From Bacteroidales bacterium (GTDB taxonomy: Bacteria > Bacteroidota > Bacteroidia > Bacteroidales > GCA-2748055), in the NCBI GenBank assembly GCA_021740585.1, contig JAIOZM010000023.1, positions 1 through 50,372 of the forward strand: DNA of 50,372 nucleotides, written 5' to 3'. The position numbers were made by a program, and so were the translations under genes. The notes under the pieces were generated by a model. It searched no databases. It saw nothing but the letters and a program-made list of their open reading frames with translations, and was not told where the DNA came from. Positions 28,601 through 37,000 of this stretch are shown one piece after another (position 1 is the first letter of the stretch; every line of letters begins with the position of its first letter).

Positions 28601-28747
28601 GTAAGGCCTTCATTGTCAGCAATAATGGCATCGAAAGTTTATCCCCTGATAAATAGAAATCTATCGCAGGAAGAGTGGAACATCTATGTAGGTGAAGGTA
28701 TAGAATATAAAAAAACAAAAACTAGAATACTTGAGCAAAAATTATAA
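25700..28747 (+). CDS. STAND-type NTPase with one transmembrane helix, coiled coil and WD40 propeller
   Basis: 1015 residues. The N-terminus (NPYPGLRPFTQEEAHLFFGR) is typical of nSTAND1 NTPases. Walker A is GSSGSGKS (55-62) and Walker B is VIVIDQFEELF (135-145), followed by winged-helix and effector-type helices to about 470. A single hydrophobic helix (about 484-502) follows a strongly basic stretch (KLRLRRTR), so by the positive-inside rule the ATPase faces the cytoplasm and everything after the helix faces the periplasm. That part is a coiled coil rich in Ala, Glu and Gln (about 505-620) and seven WD40-like blades (about 670-975), enough for a closed propeller. The outer-membrane barrel gene begins 3 bases after its stop. 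STAND proteins are ATP-driven molecular switches; the ligand is unknown. Confidence 0.88.
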   Translation: MAVTSSQKKSNNKLNPYPGLRPFTQEEAHLFFGREGQVDNVVNSLLKNKFIAVIGSSGSGKSSLIYCGVLSKILEKGSWNVITTRPGNMPFENLNQSVNAILKKTSPLDQNPVSAKESISELLKSDFANSKKSSVIVIDQFEELFRFSSMGGDSDSIIARKDYADFIVELVNQDEFPVFIIITMRSDFIGECSRYQNFTALINKSNYLIPRMSRDNFKSVIEKPVKIFGKAIEEALVQKILEEVGDDQDQLPVLQHALMRTWNYWMENSSGEKTITISDYEKIGGIERALSDHANEAYDELNPTEKIACEKIFRSLTEKGLDNKGVRRPGKVSNLAKISESSVEQVIKIVNIFRAEGRSFLTPSISISIDEDSVIDLSHEALMRIWDRLNNWVEEEATAVGMYKRLADSAANYQVGKTSLWRPPDLQLAINWRNKNNPNLAWAERHNPAYERTIVFLNTSEEEYEREENNKIRLQKLRLRRTRVFALILGSVAIISLVMFLWTRQLSVNLEQQIVIAETERNTAEQKTIEAEQQKKIAQDNMEIAQIERLRADTAAYLAEEKRLEAVESAKIAATQTRRAELNLIRANEQSDLAIKNAQEALNQQKAAEAAREQAYQQRMLSVAKTMAVKSQAISTDKDLKALLSLQAFRFNEEYKGESFDVDIYDGLYSSLKLLLGNDYNVLKGHNNAVRSLTVLKGSNSFFTSGSDGKILKWDIDSLEYKYSTIIEGRNIIEKIAATSNGKYLLAAENRKGLFLFELNSQNLLPVEMTGLDMNIRAIAPAPDNNTVFTCGLNNIIEVWNLKEKKSEKFADTQSRINDLSVSVDGTILAGASKDGKVIYWQISDASATEIKSDSLNPVQTLEFSPDGKYLACGTIDGGIQIFNTSNNKLVANLQGHMARVTDFSFSSDNNFLVSASYDNTVMFWNLLDFTSPPIVLTDNSGFVFAAAFIGDGNYFVSGSAEDPRLIVRPSLSAIMASKVYPLINRNLSQEEWNIYVGEGIEYKKTKTRILEQKL

Positions 28748-28750
28748 ACT

Positions 28751-29815
28751 ATGCGAAAATCATTTAAATTATTGTTCTTCCTTTCCCTCATCTTTTTAAA
28801 TCCGGGCATTTTATTCGCCCAGGAAAAAGATTGCGCTGTAAATTTGCAGGAAGCACAAAATCAGTTCAATATGGGCCAAATAGAAAGAGTTCCTGATTTA
28901 CTGATGGATTGTCTGAAATCTGGATTTACCCGGGAAGAAAGGATACAAGCCTATAAGGTTCTTATCAATGCTTTTATTTTTGACGATAATCTTCTTCAGG
29001 CTGAACTTTATTGTCTCGAGTTTTTAAAGAAATATCCCGAATATGAAATTGTTGCAACCGATCCATCTGAATTTGTAAATTTCCTGAACGAGTTTGATAA
29101 CGATCCCCGCGCTTCGGTTGGCCTTGGTGGCGGAGTGAATTTTTCACGGATTAGAATGTTTGAACCATTCGGTGTGGATTCACAGGTAGGCCTGGGGAGT
29201 GGAATCGGCGGTGATGGTGATTATAACAGCTCTGGCTTTGGCTTCCAGGTTGGATTTATTTATAATTTAAACATTCGCCCTAATCTGGAACTGAGTATGG
29301 AGCCGATGATTATTCAAAATACATTTGAATTTCAACACAGACCATTTGATTTCGCATTTGTAGAATATAGCGAAGATCAATTGAGAGTGGATTTCCCGGT
29401 AAGTATGATTTGGGTTTTAAAAAAGTATGGAAAAGTAGCTCCCTACCTTCGCGCCGGCCTAAAAACATCCTATTTAATTTCAGCAAAGAGTGACGCAAAA
29501 AGAACCTATGAAAATACCACATCCCCATTAGAAGATGCTGAAGGCCCCGGTCTTGAAATTCTGGATAATAGAAAAATCAACAATTATTGGGCAATATTGG
29601 GAGGTGGAGTGAGATATAAAATACCCAATGCATACTTTTTTCTTGACCTCAGATACAACCTTGGACTTTTAAATCAAGTCAATAATTTAAGCAGGAATGA
29701 TGGAATGGATGAAAACGCATGGCTTTATTATTATTTGGACGATAACTTTGTACTGAATGATATCTCTGTATGCTTCGGTATTTCAAAAACAATCTATAAT
29801 CCTAAAAGAAAATAA
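28751..29815 (+). CDS. Outer-membrane beta-barrel protein with periplasmic helical N-domain
   Basis: 354 residues. The signal peptide ends at about residue 23 (LFAQ). Residues about 25-110 look helical and TPR-like (QEAQNQFNMGQIERVPDL, and the later AELYCLEFLKKYPEY), and probably lie in the periplasm. From about residue 118 (SVGLGGGVNFSRI) the sequence alternates glycine/aromatic strands typical of an eight-stranded outer-membrane porin-like barrel, with a strand-like C-terminal region ending in a short basic tail (ISKTIYNPKRK). The TPR-like part could dock onto the WD40 propeller encoded just upstream. It differs from SprF/PorP proteins that accompany T9SS adhesins, but it occupies a similar position. 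No enzyme motif is visible. Confidence 0.8.
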   Translation: MRKSFKLLFFLSLIFLNPGILFAQEKDCAVNLQEAQNQFNMGQIERVPDLLMDCLKSGFTREERIQAYKVLINAFIFDDNLLQAELYCLEFLKKYPEYEIVATDPSEFVNFLNEFDNDPRASVGLGGGVNFSRIRMFEPFGVDSQVGLGSGIGGDGDYNSSGFGFQVGFIYNLNIRPNLELSMEPMIIQNTFEFQHRPFDFAFVEYSEDQLRVDFPVSMIWVLKKYGKVAPYLRAGLKTSYLISAKSDAKRTYENTTSPLEDAEGPGLEILDNRKINNYWAILGGGVRYKIPNAYFFLDLRYNLGLLNQVNNLSRNDGMDENAWLYYYLDDNFVLNDISVCFGISKTIYNPKRK

Positions 29816-29826
29816 TCACTGAAAAT

Positions 29827-31026
29827 ATGAGAAAATTAGTAGCTTTTTTATTGATTCCGTTTCTTTTTTCTTGTGAAAAAGAGATCTCTGAAAAGCAATC
29901 CGATTATTTTTTAAAATTCTATGGTACCTATATGAGTGACATTGCGAGTCAGGTGCGGGAATTGCCGGATGGTGGTTATGTAATCACAGGAACATCAGAA
30001 ACGGAAAGCAGGGGTACTGATATTTCCCTGGTGTTTACAGATAAGTATGGAAGACAGATAGGTGAGACAAAGTATTTTGGGAATTCATGGGATGATAAAA
30101 GCAATGGACTGGATATTTATGATGAAGGACTTTTAATATCAGGAGGTACCTCAAATTCTGATGAAACACCCGACGCCGTACTGATTCAAACAGACTTCTC
30201 TGGAAATATCGTGGGCAATATTCACAATTACGGCGGTGTTAATAATGATGAGGCCTATGCTTCCATACAGAAAGATGATGGCGGGTTCTTTTTCGTTGGC
30301 TATACCAATTCGCTAAGCAGTTCAAACCAACTGTATATTGTATCTTATGATGAGAATTTTGCAAATCCAAAAGTTTCAGCAAATGAATCGGGTATACAAA
30401 TTGCCCTTAAGAATATTTTGAAATTCCGTGAAAACCAATATTTCTCTGCAGGAACACGGGTTATTGGTGGTAGCATAAATAGCTCGCAAATTAGTATTCT
30501 GTTTATTAATGAAGCTGGAAATTATGTAGTGGCAGGAGATTTTGGAGATCCCCTAAAAGCCAATGAATTTGCTTCTATGGTGCAGCAAAATGATTCCACA
30601 CTATTTGTTCTTTCAACCCTTAAGGAGGGAAGTTCAACAGTTGGGAAATTAAATGTTAGGAAAATTGTATATAAACTGGATCCTTTTAATCCCGGAAAAA
30701 TTCTTTATATGAAAGAAAGAGAGAACTTTGTTCTATCTGATAATGCCATTTTTAATGCAAACGATCTGACCCTTAATAAAGATGGAAATCTGGTCGTTCT
30801 CGGTACCAAGACGGTTAGTCTCGATAAAAAAATAGTTCTCATGATTGTTGATGAGAGTGGAAACAAAATTGGCGAAACCAAGGAATTCGGATCTACCGGC
30901 GAACAGACTGCAAGTTCTGTAATTTGCTCTGATGAAGGCATACTAATCCTGGGTAACAATAAGTATGGAGAAAACTCAATGTTTACTCTTATTAAGACCG
31001 ACGCTCAAGGGAATCTTTGGGAATAA
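29827..31026 (+). CDS. Lipoprotein with beta-propeller-like repeats
   Basis: 399 residues. A short type II signal (MRKLVAFLLIPFLFSC) ends in the lipobox LFSC, so Cys16 should be acylated. The residues after it (EKEISEK) are charged, which would be compatible with export to the cell surface, but this is weak evidence. The rest is built from about six or seven repeated units of the type DGGYVITGTS...IGETKYFG. The first and last units share IGETK-x-FG, as when a propeller closes on itself. It lies 11 bases after the barrel gene and 12 before the giant protein gene, suggesting a surface or outer-membrane partner of both. No enzymatic residues were recognised. Confidence 0.8.
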   Translation: MRKLVAFLLIPFLFSCEKEISEKQSDYFLKFYGTYMSDIASQVRELPDGGYVITGTSETESRGTDISLVFTDKYGRQIGETKYFGNSWDDKSNGLDIYDEGLLISGGTSNSDETPDAVLIQTDFSGNIVGNIHNYGGVNNDEAYASIQKDDGGFFFVGYTNSLSSSNQLYIVSYDENFANPKVSANESGIQIALKNILKFRENQYFSAGTRVIGGSINSSQISILFINEAGNYVVAGDFGDPLKANEFASMVQQNDSTLFVLSTLKEGSSTVGKLNVRKIVYKLDPFNPGKILYMKERENFVLSDNAIFNANDLTLNKDGNLVVLGTKTVSLDKKIVLMIVDESGNKIGETKEFGSTGEQTASSVICSDEGILILGNNKYGENSMFTLIKTDAQGNLWE

Positions 31027-31038
31027 CGCTAAAGCTCT

Positions 31039-34000
31039 ATGGAAATGAAAAAATTTGTATATATAGTATTTGTCCTGTTCTTTATTGTAACACCAAATGT
31101 GCTAAATGCACAAACCGCAAGTTTTGGAGGTTCTCTCACTACCAATAATAGTGAAGGAAGTATTCGCATTGGAGGTGATACTCTTATCATTACTTTAACC
31201 GCTGAGACCTGGGTTGATACTCTTGGAGAGGATAATATTGTGACTACAGAATTTATAAATTCTATGGTAGGTGATGGGAGTGGTGACTGGGCAACAGTAA
31301 CTACCTTGCTTGATTATACAAATGTTGTCAGAAGTTCAGATACCGAGCTGAAGATTGGCTTTCCGGCTGTGCCTGACTATGATATTTATGATGATGAAGA
31401 TATCAGTGTTACTCTTCCTGGCTCTGCACTTACTGCGGGTAATCCTATAGTTGCAGGTTCTTTTCTTACCATAACTCACGATTTAATTACTTCCAGCCTT
31501 GGAGGTACAATTACAACAGGAAGAACGGAATTAAACATCAGGGAAAACCCATATCAGATTACAATTTCAATAAGCAACGATACCTTGGTTGCAGAAGGAG
31601 CTGCCTTTAATGCGGTCAGATCATCAATTCTTGGTGGTATTTCTGGTAATGTGAATTGGTCGGTAATAAATAGTAATCTCACCGTCTCCAATGTAGTAAG
31701 AACCAACGCAAATACGGTTACCATTTCAATTCCGGCAGTTTCAAATTATTATATCGGTTCAAATGAAACAGTAAGTGTCAGCCTGCCGGTATCAGCTCTG
31801 CAGAATGGAGCTTATAGTTTAGGATCGGAAACTTTTTCCATAACAAACCTCGCATCTTCAGCAAGTTTTGGAGGCTCTTTGGTCACCAATAATACTGAAA
31901 CAGAAATGCGTAAGCCCGGAGCTACGCTTAGCATTACTTTAAATGGAGACGAATGGGTTCCCGAGGTTGGTCTTGATGACCCTGTAACAACAAATTTACT
32001 GGCTTCAATTAGCGGATCAGCAGGTGGAGACTGGGGATCTGTGGCAACATATCTTGATTATAATGATGTTAACGTAACAGGCAGTGTGCTTACTATAACA
32101 CTTCCTCCCGAGGTGGGCGATTATAATATTTATAGTAACGAAACTATTAGTGCTACCCTCGATGCTTCCACTCTCGCTTCAAATTCAACTATTGTGGTAG
32201 GTCCGGCAATTACTATTCAACACGATCCTCTTACTGCAGTTCTGGAAGGCAGCGTTCTTCTTTCAAAAAATGAATCAAGTATTAGTGCCGGTGGAGACTC
32301 AATAGTACTAAAATTGAGAAATGATATATGGGAACCCACTATTGGACAATCAAATGCAATAACAACAGAGCTCCTCTCAGTCATTTCAGGCGATCAAAAC
32401 TGGAATTTAATACCATTTTCCTCAGACGATGTTTTTAGAAGAAACGATAGCACGCTTACAATAATTATTCCTGAAGCAGTTAATTATTTTATCGGCTCAA
32501 ATGAAACTGTAAGTATTTCTATTCCAATAAGTGCCTCTGCAAATACAAATTATTCAGTTATACCTTCACCTCCAAGCTTTCAGGTGATAAATGAGGGGGT
32601 AAGTTTTACCTTGTCTGGCGACCTTGTTACAGGTCCGGCAGAAACTGAGGCCGATATTCGGACCGGTGGGAAAAGTCTGACCATTACAGTTAATGGTGAT
32701 CAATGGGTAAATCAGATTGATATACTTATTGGCACCGCGAATCTTTTATTTAATCAAATCAGCGGCAGTACATCCTGGAATTCCAATGTTACAGCCTACA
32801 CATTAGGGAATATTAATTTAGATAGTCCTTCTGTACTCAGCCTTTACTTCCCTGCCGCGGGATCTTATAATATTGATGTTACGGACAATATTGATATCAG
32901 TATTGTTGGAGATATTTTAAAATCTACTACCGGTGGACCTTTCCTTATAAATAATGCTTTTTCTGTCGAACCTCTGCCTGCCAGCATTACAACTTCAGGG
33001 AATATACAATCTGGTATGTATAACAAAGAAGACAGTATTCGTGCCGGTGGTGGTGAAATAATATTTACTCTTTCAGAGGATGAATGGGCTACCGGTTTGG
33101 GGGATGAAAATGTTCTTACAGCGAATCTGATAAATAGTATATCAGGAAGTGCAGAATGGGAAACGAAGGTAAAACCTGCTATTCTTGGCATTGATCAGGG
33201 TGCATCATATGTAAATGTGGTGGGTCAGGTACTTACCATAAGCCTTCCTGATGTAATTAACTATAATATACTCACAACCGATGTCCTTACATGCGAAATA
33301 CCGGCAAGTTGTCTTGAGTTTAAGAGCAGTGGTACAGTAACCGCAACCCCGGTTATAAGCATTCTGCCTGCCCCGGCAGAAGCATTTATTAATGACCCTG
33401 GTCTGGATGAACTCACATTAAACGGAGCTATGCTCACTCTAAGCTTAAAGGATGAAACTTTTAAGGATCTTGCACTTATTCCATCAAATTTCTCTACCAG
33501 CAAGACCCCTGATATTACAGTGACTTCTGTATCGAATATTACATCATCGAGTGTAGATTTAAGCCTTGCCTTTAGTTCTGATTTTGATTCGGATTTTAAC
33601 GATTTTTCTATAACTGTAAATGCAGCTGAACTTACCAGCGGCGCATCGCTTACCAGTAATAATATTTCTGTCACTGCCCAAAGAGAACCTGAAATAGACC
33701 TTCTTATTATTGATAATTCAAGTTATATTATTGATGATGTGGTTATGGCCGAGGTTCGTTTAATTGATAATGGGAACTTTACCTTATTGGATTATTCAGG
33801 TACTATTGCCGGGCGAACCTTAGATAGCCTGAAGTACATAAACAATACATTATGCTACGCTTATTTTAAGGTAAATGAGGGCGGTGGTGATTTCTCAGCC
33901 AGCGATAATATCCCTGTTGTTGATTTGCAAATAAACAGCACTACTCTGGCAGGAGAGATTTATCAAGGTGCAATAATCAGTTCTACAGTTATAGATGCTT

Positions 34001-37000
34001 CACGGCCGGTAGTAAATTACATACAGGTTTCTGGGAATTCAAAGAAAATTGGCGATGAAATTGAAATGATAGTCTCTGCCGATGATAATTCCTATACTGC
34101 CATAGCGCCAACCTCGGTGAACTTTGTTAGTATTCCCGATGTGAGTCTTCAGGATTTGGGAAATGGTGTTTATATATTAAAGTATAAAATCAGAGAGGGT
34201 GATATGGATGTAATAGCAGGCGGTTTGGATGTGAAGCTTACCCTCAGGGATCAGGCAGGAAATATTAGCAGTACCTATACTGTTCTCCCTGCAAATAGTA
34301 TTTCCATTGATGCAAATCGGCCTGTAATTTCTAAAATTCAAGTTGCAAATGGAGTCTATACCCTGGGAGATACTATTGAAATTGTAGTTACTACCGATGC
34401 TGACGCAGGTGTTTATAATTTCGATGTTTCCACTGAAGTGAATGGTGTGCCGTATTATTCAACCGCATTATGGGGTTTAAATACCGGTGCAGGGCAATAT
34501 ACCCTTTATTATAAAGTTAAGTCCTCCGATTCTGAAGTGGATCCGGGAACACTTGACGTTCAAGTGAAAATGACCGATTTGGCAGGGAACAGCAGTTCTG
34601 TGTTCCAAACAGTTGATCCAAATAGTCTGGCAATTTATACAGTTCTGCCCACTGCAACAGTCGCTGGTAATTTTGAAATCTGTGAAGACGATTCGGCTTT
34701 GATAGTAGTAAATCTAAGCGGTAGATTTCCTATGAAGATATATAGTTCTAATGGTGCTCTGACCACTTTACACGATGGAATTCTCGCTTCACCATACAAA
34801 TTCCAAGTTTATCCCGACAATACCGTGACCTACAGGATAGATTCTGTTATCGATTTCAATGGAATTAAAAACTCAAGTACAGGTGAGGTTGAAATTCTGG
34901 TAAATTCTAAAACGGATGTAGAATTTATAAATCTTGATCAAAGTTTTAGTCTGGAAGATCCACCGGTTGAACTGAAAGCTAATTTTAGCGGAGGAATTTT
35001 CACCGGACCGGGTGTAATTTCAACGGGAGGGTATTTTAATCCGCAAATTGCTGACACTACCAATTCACCGCATACCCTTTATTATACCTATACCAATGAT
35101 GATGGCTGCACCAGTATGGATAGTGCTGTTGTTTTTGTTCTTGGAGCACAGGGAGATATTTATATACCAAAGCCGGTTTATTGCGATTATGACGGGAATT
35201 TTGATGTAATTGCCTCCAATACTGCCGGATCAACAGGTAGTTTTAGATTGCTTAATTCAAGTCTATTGCCGGTTGTTGGTTTGGCAGATAAATTGAATAA
35301 TTCGGCTACCATATCACCAACCTTGCTTGAAGCCGGGGTTTATACCGTTGAATATAAATATGTCGACGCAGGAGCCACCTTGGTTTTAAGAGAAGATTTC
35401 ACCATCGAAAGTGTACAATCACCCAAAATGGATGCTCTTAGGGCCGATGAATTTTGTCAGAATGAAGGGTCAATTCCGCTAACAGGGAACCCTGAAACAG
35501 CTGTTTTCTCGGGACTTCCGGGAGTTGTGGGGAATATCAATGATGGCTTCAATTTTAACCCGCAATTGGCAAATCTGGGGCAAAATACAATTGTGTTTAC
35601 CAATACAAGCGAGCATGGATGTGTTAGCTCTGTGAGTAAAGATCTTACTGTAAACTTTGTCCCCGATATCCAGTTTGTGGAAAGCGATGTTTGTATTGCT
35701 AGTGATGATATTATTTACTTCCTGAATCAAACAGCAGATAAACACACTGTTTCGGAATGGAATTGGAACTATGGTGATATAAATTCCGGTGAAAACAATT
35801 TTAGTACCGGTGTTGAGGGTTCACATAAATATACAAAGCCCGGAAACAGAACCATAGTTTTAAATGGAACAACTCCACAGGGTTGTGTTGACAGCTATAG
35901 CCGCACCGTTGATTTTGGAGATAAACCTGATGGAACATTTGTGTGGACGAACGAGTGCTTCCTTGAAGGCGATTCAATCTTGTTTATTTCAAATGTTGAA
36001 AGTGAAAATGAGTTGACCAGTTTTGATTGGGTATTTTATAATTCGCCTGTCGATTCAACTGTTTTTGCGGGCGCAGATCAGATATACTATACATTTAGTG
36101 GAATCGATGATTATAACATCAAACTGACTGTTGAAACAGAAATTGGTTGCAAAAATGAATTTAATCGTACAATTGTCTTAAAACCTACCATTCGGGTGAG
36201 TGACGAGGGTTTTTATTTTGAAGATTTTGAGACAGATAATGGCAGGTGGTCTGCAAATACCAGTCAAACTCTACCTTACAATAGCTGGGACTATAATCTG
36301 GCTGAGTTTTCCTCAAACAGTACGAATAACTCGAGGGCCTGGTTTACAGATGTCCCTAACGATACTATTGTAAGTGAACAATCGTGGGTAATCTCGCCCT
36401 GCTTTAACTTAAGAGATGTTGAAAAACCAATGATATCCTTAGATATTTTCAGAGACCTGGAAGATAATGAAGGGGTGGTGCTACAGTATTCCATAAATAA
36501 TGAGATCAGCTGGCAAAACGTAGGTACTCTTAATCAGGGCATAAACTGGTTCAACGATTTTACGATTGCTAATAAACCTGCCGGTCAGGAGATAGGCTGG
36601 TCCGGTTCACAAACACAGGATGAATGGATAAAAGCTGTTAGATATATTGATGAAATAAAAGATAAGCCCAATGTTCGTTTTAAGCTGCACTATGGTACTA
36701 GTCATCAACTAGGGCTTGACAGAAAAGGATTCGCTTTCGACAATTTTAAAATCACCTCACGCACAAGGATGGTTTTAATGGAAAATTATACCAATGGATC
36801 AAATTTGGGAGTAGTTAATAGTGACAACAAGGTAAACTCAATCTATGCCGATAATTTTAGTGACGTGGTTAAACTTGAATATCACACTGATATTGGCGGT
36901 CCCGACGTATTCAACGCCTCAAATATTTTTGTTCCTGCAACAAGAGCGCTCTTTTATGGTGTTAGCAAGTTGCCTGAGCTAATTATTGATGGTGGGGGAG

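Noticed and set aside
25700..28747. STAND-WD40 gene as an antiviral (Avs-like) defence gene
   Set aside because: There is no nuclease, protease or other effector domain; it has a transmembrane helix and is flanked by envelope genes rather than defence genes.
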